Source of the DNA: Plantago major
Lineage: Eukaryota; Streptophyta; Magnoliopsida; Lamiales; Plantaginaceae
Assembly: GCA_026545765.1 (NCBI GenBank)
Contig: CM048842.1
Coordinates: 31,545,167-31,609,166 of the forward strand
Direction: 5' to 3'
Length of the DNA: 64,000 nucleotides
Shown: piece after piece, positions 29,586 to 40,536 of the stretch
How positions within the stretch are numbered: the stretch's first letter is position 1
Layout of the letters: every line of letters starts with the position of its first letter
Position numbers and translations under genes: made by a program
Notes under the pieces: model-generated
The model's input: only the letters and a program-made list of their open reading frames with translations
Told to the model about the DNA's origin: nothing
The model's database searches: none

Positions 29586-31137
29586 TGTTGGTCCCTTAGA
29601 CAACAAGGTTAAAGTCGGGGGGGGGGGGGGGTTTGAATAGACGTTAAAAACTTTTTTTTTTATCTAACACGGTTTCTCAGCAAGGTGAGCTTGCTGATAC
29701 TTATACTAGTTCAGAGAGCGGAAGTCTTTAATACAATTAAGTGCAGTCAGAAAGCTTGTAATAGATAAACATATAAAGTAATGTAAAGCTTTGCTGAAAG
29801 GTAAAGTGTAAACAGTTTATAGTGGTATCTGAAGGTGGCGTAATCCTTCAACTAATCCACTTCGCCCTTGGTAGGACTTGAATTCACTATGTATGGTTTC
29901 TGAGATCCGTTACAAAAGCCCTACACTAGCCAAATCCCTTTCCCTCCTAAGTTCCCAACTCAGGATCCTTTGAATCCTCTTTCCTTAGCAAACCCCAGCT
30001 AAGTACTACGATTCCCAAGAGACTTTCCTTAGCTAACCCAAGCTAAGTAATCACTCTCTTGTTGTTAAACTCCGAGGATTATTCCTTGGCTTTCTCAGCA
30101 CAAGTACTTCCTGTATCCTCACGCCTGTTTGTTGTTTTGATGTAGTGGTTTATTCTAGGCAGTGATCACCTTGATAACAATGTTTCAGTTATCTGAGTAA
30201 TCAAAGAAACTCAACTATAATCCTATATTTCAAGGACTAAGTCTAGTGTTTCTAAGTTTCAAGACTTGTCTTTGTTTAGAGGAAAGAACTAACACTTGGT
30301 ATAAACACAAGTATGTTCTACTTTTTCACAAATAACTAATCAAAACTTAAGTCTTGTTGGAGTTGTGGGCACTTAGTGAACCATGAGAAATCTGAGTCTC
30401 AACTTTGAATACAAGAGCTTTCTGAGAAAGAGTTCTTGGATACTTAAGAGATTTCTAGTGATTCTAAATCAGTTGTGAGCTTGTGAGATTTTCAGTGCTT
30501 GTAGTTGGTTGGGTTTTTTTCATCACAACTGCTAAGTGATCCTTTTATAGTGAACAATGGAGCCGTTTGAAATACTATCCGTTGAATGGATGTTTTCGAG
30601 TTCGACTAGATGTCACTATCAAAGTAGATTCGACCTTTGTCTCTCTGTGACAAGCCAACATGCTTTTCAAAGAGAAGTCTGATATAGTATTTAATGCATT
30701 GTACTATTTGGACTTTTAACCACAACGGTCAGATAGCTTCTCAACAGCTAGAAGTATCAGAGACCTCTTTGCCATTGCTTTGCTATCACCTCTTCAAAGA
30801 CCTTTCAGAAACCTTGACAAATTGGTCGCAACTTGATGGTTTACGGCGGTTTATTCGAGAGTTGTTGCATTTCTGATCAAGATAAACTTATGCAGTTTAC
30901 TTGAGTCTTCATGTATTCAGTAGTCTTCCTTGCTGAGTGGTCTTCAAATCTTCGAAAGATAAAATTAAAATTACATCGGAGACCTAACTCCTATACAAGT
31001 GACTATTCTATCACACTAAGTAATGTTCTTCCTTTACAATGTCCTCTAATAACCTATGCACTTAGGAATACTAATCACCTTTCTGAGCTATGTAGACATG
31101 TGAGATTGCTCATCAAAATCTAAAGTAAATCCTAACA
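29586..31137 (-). repeat. Copia element 2, 3' LTR
   Basis: Minus strand TGTTAGG...GGGACCAACA, 1552 bp, a diverged relative of the LTRs of elements 1 and 3. TATA-like CTATAAAAGG lies near 30535-30550 (minus). A run of 15 G on the plus strand (29617-29631) replaces the short C-run of the other LTRs. Confidence 0.85.
29985..30130 (-). repeat. Stem-loop array, copia element 2 LTR
   Basis: Minus-strand units with stems CTTAGCT/AGCTAAG, CTTAGC/GCTAAG and CTTG..GCT/AGC..CAAG around G-rich loops. The layout is the same as at 6085-6264, with different stem bases. Confidence 0.7.
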
Positions 31138-31427
31138 AATTCCCCCTTTTTGATAGAGCAACACATGGCTACTTACAACTTCCTAAGAAATTTGGATGAG
31201 TTAACAATCCTTTACTTCATTTCAAATTATAATTAAAGTACAGAAAGTAAACATCAACCAAATCACAAGTTGTGATCTTTGCTGATAAGTTCAAATTTCA
31301 TTCATCCACAATGGGTTAAGGATACAGTACAGGTGAACTTCACCAAACAAAGTAAATTACAAGTATGAAAAGATACATGATATTAGCTAAGTAGACTTGT
31401 TCTTCACACTTGTTCTTCTTCTTCTTC

Positions 31428-31459
<32 letters not shown>

Positions 31460-31888
31460 CTTCTTCTTCTTCTTCTTCTTCTTCTTCTTCTTCTTCTTCT
31501 TCTTCTTCTTCAGAAACCACGACTACCACTCTGCATATTTCCTGATATCTTCTTGGTAGTTTAGAAGCATGGTTCTGACCTTCATTTCAACCTTCCTTGA
31601 AACCTGATAGGCCTTGTTATATCCCATCTCAGGATTTGTTCTATCAAAATGAGTAGCATAGTAATGTCTACCCTATAACCAGATGTGTTCTATCCTCAAG
31701 TCAGAGAAGTTGTATGTCTCATAAACCTTCCTAAGATAGTCTAGGTCTCTATCATATTGTTCTTTATCCAGAAAGAAATACTCATAGGTATGGATCCCAA
31801 GCTTTGGTCTCTTGGTGATTCCAAACCCAGTGGCACTTTTCTGAATGCCAACTATATCTGGTCTGATGAATGGGCATACATCTCTGAG
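31138..31888 (-). other. Copia element 2 polypurine tract, 3' untranslated region and TTC tract
   Basis: Minus-strand AAAAAGGGGGAATT (31138-31152) abuts the LTR. The segment 31413-31511 is about 33 TTC triplets with one interruption. No separate gene is seen in the remainder, although weak similarity to the end of the extra-ORF region continues (tyrosine- and lysine-rich frames). Confidence 0.75.
31413..31511. repeat. (TTC)n / (GAA)n microsatellite
   Basis: Nearly pure TTC triplets over 99 bp. A short (GAA)n also occurs in element 1 (15906-15945), at a different place in the corresponding region. Confidence 0.95.
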
Positions 31889-32896
31889 CTATTTCTTGGC
31901 CGCCATTCTTCTGGTTTTGATCTCAAAGTTGATCCAGAGAAGAGCATTGTGTTTAGCCATTCCTTCATAATTCGTCTCTTTGTATTCTTCTCCTCTGAAA
32001 ACAAACATTTGATCTAGGATGTACTCAGGGAAGTTTGCATTGGCAAGTAAGTTCTCAAGTTTGAGCACCCAGAAACCATTCCTTTGGTGGATGACATTTT
32101 GCATTGTTTGATCATTATCTTTCTTTCCCCATGGAATGAGTGCTGAGGCTTCTTGGAAAGCCTTGAGCTTTTCAGCACTTTTTAAGAGCCTTCTCTCAGT
32201 CCTTGCTTGCCTTGACTTTGAAAGTCTCTTGCTTCCTGAGGATCCAGCATCCTCTAAGTTCATTTTTCTGCCAGAAGGTGTCTTGGAATCGAGAGGCCTT
32301 TCTGCAATAGGTGGTGGTGGTTGAGACTCAGTGTTAGTCTCACTATTGCTCCTCTGCCTCTTTCTGATGAGAGGTGCATCTTCCTCCTCTTCATCATCAT
32401 TGTTGTCTTCATCCAATCTTTCAGGAATCAAACTTCCTCTACATGTTCTTTGTAGTTCAGAGAGGTTCCTTAGTTCCTTCTTGAAGATTTGGTTTGTTCT
32501 TTGAGAATTGACTCTCCTCCTGGATCTGATCTGCCTTGGTGGTAGTTGAGAAATCACTAACTGCTGCCCTATTTTCTTCATAGGAGGTTTCTTCTTTGGT
32601 TGTGATTGTTCCCCCTGATGAAGTTGTCCCTGTCCTTCCCCCTTAGACATGTGTTGCTCTTCTTCAGCAAGCTTTGCCTGTAGTTGATGAGCTAATGTCT
32701 CATTGATGTTGTCAGCAAGCTTACTCAGAGATGAGAAGCTTTCATGCATATTTTGTTTATCAACTTGCAGGTTGTGGAGAAGTCCAGTAGTAGGGTGCAT
32801 AATCTCTTCCAACAGCTTTGTTTGTTTAGCAAGACTTCGGGCGACTGTGCTTCTTTGGAGAGTTTGGTCCACCTTCCTTCCATCTTTCTCTCTCAC
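31889..32896 (-). CDS. Copia element 2 extra 3' ORF, C-terminal block
   Basis: A 335-codon open stretch. Early residues form a helical segment (SLAKQTKLLEEIMHPTTG; KLADNINETLAHQLQAKLAE), followed by a basic, proline-rich region (QPKKKPPMKKIG), an acidic patch (DEDNNDDEEEEDAP) and then the conserved block NGFWVLKLENLLANANF shared with elements 1 and 3. Alternating acidic and basic low-complexity segments look intrinsically disordered. Function unknown. Part of an incomplete element. Confidence 0.65.
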   Translation of the reverse strand: MREKDGRKVDQTLQRSTVARSLAKQTKLLEEIMHPTTGLLHNLQVDKQNMHESFSSLSKLADNINETLAHQLQAKLAEEEQHMSKGEGQGQLHQGEQSQPKKKPPMKKIGQQLVISQLPPRQIRSRRRVNSQRTNQIFKKELRNLSELQRTCRGSLIPERLDEDNNDDEEEEDAPLIRKRQRSNSETNTESQPPPPIAERPLDSKTPSGRKMNLEDAGSSGSKRLSKSRQARTERRLLKSAEKLKAFQEASALIPWGKKDNDQTMQNVIHQRNGFWVLKLENLLANANFPEYILDQMFVFRGEEYKETNYEGMAKHNALLWINFEIKTRRMAAKK

Positions 32897-33240
32897 TGTG
32901 TTAGATCTTTCTGAGTGAGAACAAGACTAGTTGTTCTTTTGAGCATGACTTCCATGAAGTCCTTCAGTGAGGGATTCTCGGCATTCAGAATCCTTTTGTT
33001 TTCTTCAGTGTAGGCTTTGATGAGTTCAACAATGTATTGGGTTCTGGATGTCTCCAATGCCTTTAAAACTCCCATGGTTGCTGGGTTAGGCTCATCTGGA
33101 TTGATGATTTGCCTCTTCGGCCGGAGACTATGTGCTGCTCAACCAGTCCTCCTGATGACCAACTTTGGGATAGGTTTCTATCTGGTCTATCTTGTTCACT
33201 GTCACCAGATAGCCCTAAGTTGAAGTGAGCTCAATCCTCA
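32893..33240 (-). pseudogene. Copia element 2 extra 3' ORF, linker block
   Basis: Encodes MLKRTTSLVLTQKDLTQ, matching AQRTNNLVLYQKDLGLVQ of element 1. It precedes the block at 31889 in sense direction. Interrupted. Confidence 0.5.
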
Positions 33241-33310
33241 TCTTCAAGTCCAACAACCTTTTCTGAGAAGTTGCTGCTTCTTCTCATATTCTTCTTTTAT
33301 AGTAGCAATC

Positions 33311-34378
33311 TCAATTCTTTTTATGTCCTCTTCCACTCGCTTGGCCTGGCGCTAGTAGTCTAGTAGAATTGACTTCTTTGAGCTGAGTGGAAGGTGTTGC
33401 TACTGTTTTTGTTGTTGTTGTTGTTGTTGTTGTAACTCTTGCATCAGCTTCCAGAATAGCTTGAGATGCAGCTTTCTGAGCCACTTCTTCAGCAGTTTTC
33501 TGAAGAGACTCTTGTAGAGCTTGGGCTCTTCTTTTCAGTTCTTCTTTGTCTAGCAAAGGTGCCAGACTTGCTACAGAAAGTTCAGTAGCTTGCTGAACCT
33601 TGCTTTGAAATTGCCTCTCAGTACTAGCATTTTCAACTGTCTGATCATTGGCAGGTGATGCTTGCCTATGAGTTGACTCAGACACCCTCTTGTTTTCTGA
33701 AGGGGCCTTAGGGTGCGTGGGAGAATTAGTGTGATCTCTATTTTTATTCCCAGTGTTGGGATTGCCAACACCTCCAGCTCTAAGATTGTTCTGGGAGTCA
33801 TCATCCCCATCATCCTTTCCATCCTTCTTTTTGTGCTCACCAGAGGAAGGTAGATCTTCCAAATTGTTCTCATCAACTTCCTCTGCCTCTTCTTCCTCAC
33901 CATCACTAATTATTTGGATGATTGGTGGAATGCTAGAGACTTCCTCTTCTTCATTATCTCCAGTGAGGTTCTTGTGAAAGATTGGCATATTTGGATTTGT
34001 TGCCAACTCTTTCTGAACAGAAGGGGTTGCATGTTGGATCATACTCTTTAGCCCTTTCCTTACTTCAAACTCAAAGGATCGCTTCATTATCTCATGGAAT
34101 GAGTAGTGTCCTCTAGGCAGGATAGCATTTACATATGTCTCCAGCTGCAAAACTCCACTTCTTTTATCTTGGTTATCCAGGAGTGATGCTAGCTGAGAGA
34201 GTGACATTGTTCTGATCTTTTGCCACTTCTTGAAATGCTTGATGATTTTAGGCAAAGCATTCAGATGGAACAAATGATAGTGCTTGTTCCTTGTCTGAGT
34301 GGAGACAGGTACATCAATGTTCTCTTGAGCCTGCAAGGATGAACACTTAGTTAGATTCAATAAAGAGTCAGCAATCAA
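33311..34378 (-). CDS. Copia element 2 extra 3' ORF, central block
   Basis: A 355-codon open stretch. A compact N-terminal part (SLSQLASLLDNQDKRSGVLQ, FHEIMKRSFEFEVRKGL) is followed by a long acidic then Asn/Ser/Thr-rich disordered part, a helix (LAPLLDKEELKRRAQALQES) and a Thr run encoded by GTT triplets. The acidic EEEAEEVDENNLEDLP resembles the acidic parts of element 1. No known catalytic motif is present. The start may be internal because an AT-rich, intron-like spacer precedes it. Confidence 0.55.
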   Translation of the reverse strand: MIADSLLNLTKCSSLQAQENIDVPVSTQTRNKHYHLFHLNALPKIIKHFKKWQKIRTMSLSQLASLLDNQDKRSGVLQLETYVNAILPRGHYSFHEIMKRSFEFEVRKGLKSMIQHATPSVQKELATNPNMPIFHKNLTGDNEEEEVSSIPPIIQIISDGEEEEAEEVDENNLEDLPSSGEHKKKDGKDDGDDDSQNNLRAGGVGNPNTGNKNRDHTNSPTHPKAPSENKRVSESTHRQASPANDQTVENASTERQFQSKVQQATELSVASLAPLLDKEELKRRAQALQESLQKTAEEVAQKAASQAILEADARVTTTTTTTTKTVATPSTQLKEVNSTRLLAPGQASGRGHKKN

Positions 34379-34513
34379 TTGTGTGTCAAAAAGTACTATG
34401 TTTACCTGTTGTGAAACAATAGGCTCATGTTCTTTTTGAGCTTCAACAAGCTTTGTTGCTGGTGTTGCTTGTTCAGCAACATTCTCCTGAATAGGAGCCT
34501 CTTGATTGATCTC

Positions 34514-35103
34514 CTATGAAAGTAAAAGATTAGGTTTCTGAACAAGTTTATTCATCAGAAAGCAAAGGTTAGAAATCTTATCCACCTGTTCTCTGACAGG
34601 AGATGTCGGTTTCTGAACCTCTTGGTCCACTTGTTCTTCTTCCATCTTTTTACTTGAAGTCTGAAAAGGAAATAAGTTAGCAATAGAAGTAAGAATATTA
34701 GCAATAGAAAATTCACATATACTAGAAGTTGCCCTTGGTTGCGCTAGAGGACTAGGAGTATCAGCAACCACAACTTCTACCAAGTCAGCTTGGTTGTCTC
34801 CCAGTTGTGCAGATGCATTAAGGATAGCAAGATCATCCTCAACATCGTCTTCTTGGTTGTTGGGTTGGGTTGGTTTCGGAGCAACAACACTCAGAGAGGG
34901 TGCCTTCTTTGTTTTCTTGACCCTCTTGGTCTTTGAAGCATCCTGCTCTCCTTTGATTTGCTTCCTTTTATTGTTGACTCGGTTCTTTGAAGAACCGTGA
35001 TCGAAACTCGATCATAGAGTAGAAGTACTTGTTTATCAGGCAGCTTTAATGTACTTCCACTGGGTTTCTGAGCTTCAATCCCAGTCTCTCCAGGAACTAA
35101 CAC
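34514..35103 (-). pseudogene. Copia element 2 extra 3' ORF, short blocks
   Basis: Two short open pieces (34514-34783 and 34891-35103) with Val/Asp/Thr- and Lys/Arg-rich sequence. The basic piece resembles SKRRRTGGIKKTNVSESS-like sequence in element 1 only weakly. Interrupted. Confidence 0.4.
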
Positions 35104-35420
35104 ACCTTCAACCCAAACTTTACATTTCCCACAGATGAAACCTTCTCAGCATCCTGTTTCACCTTGAAATTTCTGGCCATTTCCATGAATTTAATATAAA
35201 TGTACTTGGCCCAGTTAAAAGTGGTGTCCTTTAATCTCAACTTGAGCATCAGAATCCATCTTTCCTAGTTGATTTGATCAACCCCGCCATCATTGGAGAA
35301 CACACACTTTGCGGGATGGCGCCCGAAACTCCATCCTTCAGATATCATTCTCCTTCTCATGTTTGGCTGATCAAACATGGTTGGAGCCCCTACTTCAGCA
35401 TCCACATTCGTTATCTCATA

Positions 35421-36289
35421 CTACATCTCTTGTACTCCATCCCTTTCGTCTTCATCTTCAACATCCACCTTAGAGACTTCTCCAGTCTCAGGGATGTCAA
35501 AGTATTCAGCAATGCTTTCCCAAGAAAGCTCAATATCATGCCCTTGAACCTTAGTGGTCAAGAGTGCATTTTCAGCACCCTCTTCCTCTTGAGGTTCAGT
35601 GATGGTTGATTTGTTGTAAAACTCAATCACATCCACTACTAATAACCCAATAGGGACGACGGATGTGAAGTGGAAGATTCCGGCAGCCTTTAAGCAGTCG
35701 ATAACCTCCTTTATTTTAGCTTGAGTGTTGATGCCGGAACCCATGAGGTATTCCTCCACAGCGGCTCCTCCCCAGTGCATCTGTGATGTGCACGGTTTTT
35801 CGTTCCACTGGGAAAAGTCAAAATCACCGGTGACTTTCCCATTGGTAATAACCACCTTCTTCACCGATGATTCAGCGGTGGTTTCAATCTAAGCCGGTGG
35901 TGGTGCTTGGGCAGATGAGGCGGCATGGGACTTGGTTCCCTTTGTAATTCTTTTTGGTGCAATCTTATAGTTGGATTTTTAGTGAGTAAGGTTGGTAGAA
36001 GAGTTTTGTTTGTTTCTTCACTGTAGTCTGTAAGAGTTTGCAGAGAAGAAAGAAAGAAAATAATTTGCTTGCTTTGTGAAAGTGTTAGAGACTTGGATGA
36101 AAAATCATTTTCTGTCTCTCTTAATTTGTGCAAAAATACTTGCAACAATACGTACAAATCATATTTTGTATGTATTGTACAGGTGTTTGCAATTCTACCT
36201 TCTCGCTCACATTTAATGCGATGTGCCCCATTATCTTGTGTAATTGCCCACGTTTTAATCTCAACCGTTGATAAAATCACGCTTTTCAC
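35421..36289 (-). pseudogene. Copia element 2 extra 3' ORF, N-terminal block
   Basis: Contains KVTGDFDFSQWNEKPCTSQM, HWGGAAVEEYLMGSGINTQA and IFHFTSVVPIGLLVVDVIEF, clearly matching residues about 28-100 of the extra ORF of element 1. Upstream sequence to 36289 covers a basic, proline-rich start region and leader. This is the most recognisable domain of the extra ORF. Its function is unknown. Interrupted. Confidence 0.6.
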
Positions 36290-36433
36290 GCAACGGCTTG
36301 GATTGCTTATTCAGCAATGATGAAAAACAAATGGTACCGTGTCCGTTTAATGCTGCCATTTCCGAAAAACGTTTCACATTTTTGTCTCAAGTAACATCAA
36401 GTTGCTGATGCTATTGAATATAGACATCTCTGT

Positions 36434-37302
36434 TGTTGATACGGAAATATGTTCAAACTGTCATAGACTCCTTTAGAACGAATTCTAAGGCATTTCAAGC
36501 TGTCTAAGGTCCAAGGCCTCAAGGTCCGACCCTAAGGCTTCCTCTGGTCCGACCCTCCTGAGTAAAATGAAGAACTAGACCTCAAAGACAGTAGGTCCGA
36601 ACCAAAACCATGGTTCGAGACCATGAGGGTCCGACCTAGACGATGGTCTGGACATAAGTCTCAAACCTCATAAAGAACCAAGTGAATTGGCACCAAGAGA
36701 GAAAATAGGATCCGAGGCTATCAAGGTCCGAACCACTATGCCTTGTGATTTATGGGAGTTGATTTTAGACATAAGATTGTGACCCGAACTAGGCCCTCGG
36801 ACCTACACTCTCGGATGAATGTCCGAGACGGACTTCAGAAGTCTCTAATTTCTCTCGGAGAATGACTAAACTACCCTCGAAAGCCCAAAAGGGAAATGGG
36901 TTAAGTCTTCTTAATGGGCCATGGGCCTAATAGAGCATTGTTGGTGCTATCCGAGCCTTACACTTGGCACGATCCAGCGAGTCCTTCCTCTTTGGGAGAT
37001 ATCTATATATATGGAACACATTCCCATGCTAATGGTAAGGGAAGTCATCTTTACGAACTAATTCAGATCACAATACAAAGTAGATCTCCAGTCTCTCTCA
37101 AGTAAAGTCTTCATCTGGTTTGACACTACGCAAACTGGGTCTTCGGTCCTAACCCCCCAAAAGTTACTTGTGCAGGTCTTTCCCTTTAGTGCTTTGGACC
37201 TTGGGGTGCTTTGGACCTTGAATTGGGACGATTTGCAGTAGTTTGGACTTAGAGCGACTTAGGAAGAACTTACAAAGAGTTTGGGGGACTTGACCCTCAA
37301 CA
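36434..37302 (+). repeat. Tat-like 5' LTR
   Basis: TGTTGATACGGAAATATG...CTTGACCCTCAACA, 869 bp with TGTTGA/TCAACA inverted ends. The U3 part has a cluster of GGTCCGA motifs. A TATA-like CTATATATATGG lies near 37004-37015. Confidence 0.85.
36520..36830 (+). promoter_or_regulatory. Cluster of GGTCCGA(A)CC motifs in the LTR
   Basis: GGTCCGACC occurs at 36523, 36546 and 36628; GGTCCGAACC at 36594 and 36725; related GTCCGAG and CTCGGAC follow. CCGAC is the core of the plant dehydration/cold element, so a stress-responsive promoter is possible but not shown. Confidence 0.4.
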
Positions 37303-37305
37303 TTT

Positions 37306-37323
37306 TGGCGTCGTCTATGGGAA
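37306..37323 (+). other. Primer binding site, Tat-like element
   Basis: TGGCGTCGTCTATGGGAA, close to the TGGCGCCGTCTGTGGGAA primer site common in plant Tat-clade gypsy elements. Confidence 0.75.
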
Positions 37324-37569
37324 ATCTATACAAAAAGTTGCATAGCTCTATAAGCAATGGCAAGATAGAGAAAATCAGCAAGAACCGCCACTACTGCAGT
37401 TTGAACTCCTGCTCCAAGGCCACGAGGTAGACCTCCTACTAGGAGAACACAATTAGCTAGGATCGCATCAAGGAATCGAGAGGAGTATCCAAGCGATGGA
37501 CACACTGCCAGTGCCTCCTCGGAGGATAAAAGAGTCGTTGATCTACCAGCAAGGACCCAAGGATCTGGA

Positions 37570-38985
37570 GTGGTGGTCCAAGGAGTGGAAGGACATGTTC
37601 CTCTATCAGGAACACATGGTCCTCCACTAGGAAGGAACTTCTCTCTTCCAAATGCCCAGATCGTTCGTCCGAGTGAGTTTGGGATGAATGAGAATCAGTT
37701 CGGTGTCTTGCTCACTACTATCCAAGGTTTCTTTGGATCTAACAACATCCAACCTACTCTGCCATTGGCAGCTCCAAGGCAGACAGAGCCTGCTCAGTCA
37801 AGGAATGAGCATCGCCATGTCTTGGAGAGAATAGGAGAACAAGGTCGACAAGATGATATGTGCAACCTTATCAACAGGAGAGCTACTACATGTCAGGAGC
37901 TTCGTGAGAGGAGCCTAGTAAGACCTAGGCTGGATGAGGCCGGTACTAGTCGCCATGCTGCTCTCCAAACAAGGGTAAGAGACCAAGTGGCAGAGAGTAT
38001 CGCAGTAATCCAAGTCGATGACCTTCCTGCTGACGTGGCCATCAACATAAGAATGGGTGAGAGGCTTATTACTGAACAAATCGACATTCAACAAAAGGCT
38101 TTGGAGACACAGATTGCTAATCTAGGCAAAAATGGTGAAGGCTCATGAGAAGGTGATGATAAGAGCTCCAAACCCATTATGCGATGCAATCAGAAGAGAG
38201 AGGAAGCATCTTGATTGCACTATCCCCAACCTTGAGCGTTACCATGGAGATACTTGTCCCGTTGCTCATCTCACTAGGTATGAAAGTAAGATGCATATCA
38301 ATGGATTGAATGACAACATGAAAGCTCTGAACTTCTCATCCACCCTCTTTGGAGAAGCAATGGATTGGTGGACCGCTTTACCCGATGACTCAATCAAGAC
38401 CTATGAGGATGTGGTCTCTCTCTTTTTGAAGAGATTTCAGAAGGCAAAGAAGAGAAAAAGATCAGTAGAGCACTTGGCTGGAATTATCCAAAGAGACAAT
38501 GAATATCTTAGGTCCTTTCTAGAGCGGTTCAATCTTTGAATCGTCAAGTTGAGTCTAACAGCATCAAAGAGCGGGTCCGATACTTGTACGCCAATACCTA
38601 CAATGATGAACTCAGGAAGAAACTCACCAATGAAGAGATTCCAAATGAAAAATACTTGGAAGATATATGTGAAGGAGTCTTGTATGGTGAGGAGTATAGG
38701 AGGAACGTTCTAGTAAGAGCCAGAACTAAGAAGGGAAAAGAGCCGATGAGACTGGATCCCATGCCTCGTCCTAGAAAATTTGGGCAAAGAAAGGATTTCA
38801 AAGATAAGAGAGAATTTTGTAGGGAGAGAACCCCTCCAAGGAGATATGTGGAGTACACTCGCCTCAATAGACCTAGATCCGACATCTTGGCCTCTATTGT
38901 TGAAAAGAATGTGGATGTTCAATGGCCCAAGCCAGCGAGGAATAGTAAGCGGCAAGCTGAAAGAGCTAGTTTACGAAGAGGAACC
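37570..38985 (+). pseudogene. Tat-like Gag
   Basis: Three consecutive open stretches are present. The central one (38132-38539) has TIPNLERYHGDTCPVAHLTR, FGEAMDWWTALPDDSIKTY and FLKRFQKAKKRKRSVEHLAG, the retrotransposon Gag core. The third (38536-38985) continues with basic sequence (RPRKFGQRKDFKDKREF) as expected for a nucleic-acid-binding tail. Coding sequence resumes after the solo LTR at 40267. Broken. Confidence 0.75.
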
Positions 38986-40266
38986 TGATGTGCTCAAATT
39001 AATACTTAGAAAACCAAGTAGTAAGCAGTTGCTGTAGACAGACAAAGCTAAACCACAGAGTCGTTCGCTAAGGAATTAATTAAGCTACGTAGCAGTGAGA
39101 GTAAACAGATACTTGCGAGTAACAATTTGATTGATAGTTTGGTTGTACTTCTAACTAATTCAACTAAAGCTAAGATTTTGATTAACAATGAGAGAAGGAT
39201 GAATACAGTAGCAAGATCCAATTATGCTAATTCGAACTAGGGATAACACTCATATTTGTCACCCGGTTGTTGTACAGAAAATCAATCAATTCGATTTAAC
39301 CAATTGTTCTTAGAAAATATTATCTTTGGAGAAATGGTGAGTCGTCAATTCACAATACTTAAACATGAACAATTTAGAGGATTTAATACGGACTTATCGA
39401 ATTGAAGGTTTTTACGAAGATTTTATACGAGACTAACCTATATGAGTGCTTTGATAAACCCTAGAACGAATATGCATAATCTTCACATACTACTGTATTC
39501 AAAGGTGTTTAGCTACTCATACTTGATGATTGCATACAGAGATTAATGGTAAAAATCATATGAAACATAGATGACAAACTCCCATGCAATAACATACAAC
39601 TCAATCGATAAGATAATGAATGAATTGCAAGAAGAAAGCAATGGAGAAATCAATGCCAATAATCTTGATGATAAAAATCAATGAATAATCCAAGCTCCAA
39701 AGATATCTCAATGTTAATGTGTGTATCCCCCGAAAAAGAATCAAAATTCTAATCTAATAAGGAAAACAAAACTAATTCTGCGTCTCTCACCGCGGCGGAA
39801 GAAATAGCTCGCCGCGGCGAGCCTTCTTAATCGCAATATATATCCAGCTCGTATAATTTCGCCGCGGCGGACCAATTCCTTCGTCGTGGCGAGCTTCAAT
39901 CTTCAAAATAGGAGCTCAATCGCAAAATCTCGCCGTGGCGGACCAATTCCTTCGCTGCGGCGAGTCTTCTCAAATTACAGAAGATGACCACTCGCTAAAT
40001 CTCGCCGCGGCGGACTGATTTCCTCGCCGCGGTGAGCCATGCTGGAAGTTTCAATACCAAGCTCGTAAAATCTCGCCGCGACGGACTGAATCCCTCGCCG
40101 TGGTGAGCCATGCTAACCGACTTGTTCTCATACGGCTTAAAAGACATCGATTTCTACAAAACACAAACAAAACACCAAAGTGTAAAAACGAACAAAAAAG
40201 ACTACAAAACTAAAGACAAAGACCGCTAAAAAAGACCAAATGATACTTTAGAATATTGTCTCATCA
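38986..40266 (-). repeat. Solo LTR, gypsy family C, copy 3
   Basis: On plus it runs TGATGTGCTCAAATTAATAC...ATTGTCTCATCA (1281 bp; sense is minus), flanked by GAACC at 38981-38985 and 40267-40271, a perfect duplication in Tat-like gag. GC-rich palindromes, including the exact 14-mer CTCGCCGCGGCGAG at 39808-39821, fill 39790-40110. Confidence 0.93.
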
Positions 40267-40536
40267 GAACCTTCCCGCCACCAAAGGAATGAACGAAGGA
40301 GAGCAAAGCGTGATCAGGAAACTACAACAGGGTCTTTACCACCACCTCCCACGGGGATCCCTCCCCAACAAGCTCAGCGATACGACGAGTACTCCGAAAA
40401 CTTAGAAATGGAAAACCTTCCCTATAGTGGGGTTAACAACACTATAGCAGGAAGTCCAAGCGGAGGAGGCAGTCGAATGCTAGAGAAAGAACCTTGACAT
40501 CTAAGGAACAAAGATAGAGCTTATTTTCCTCCTGCT
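40267..40536 (+). pseudogene. Tat-like Gag-protease linker
   Basis: Low-complexity polar sequence continuing the Gag tail beyond the solo LTR, leading into the protease frame. No zinc knuckle is recognisable. Confidence 0.45.

Larger units (their letters stand above)
29586..36433 (-). mobile_element. Ty1/copia SIRE/Maximus-like element 2, 3' half
   Basis: Minus strand: extra 3' ORF region (about 36290-31889), 3' untranslated region with a long TTC microsatellite, polypurine tract and 3' LTR (31137-29586). Gag and pol are not in the window: the element is cut at 36434 by the Tat-like LTR. Left flank is CATAA (29581-29585). The extra-ORF blocks are longer and less interrupted than in element 1, but the copy is incomplete and broken. 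Confidence 0.8.
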
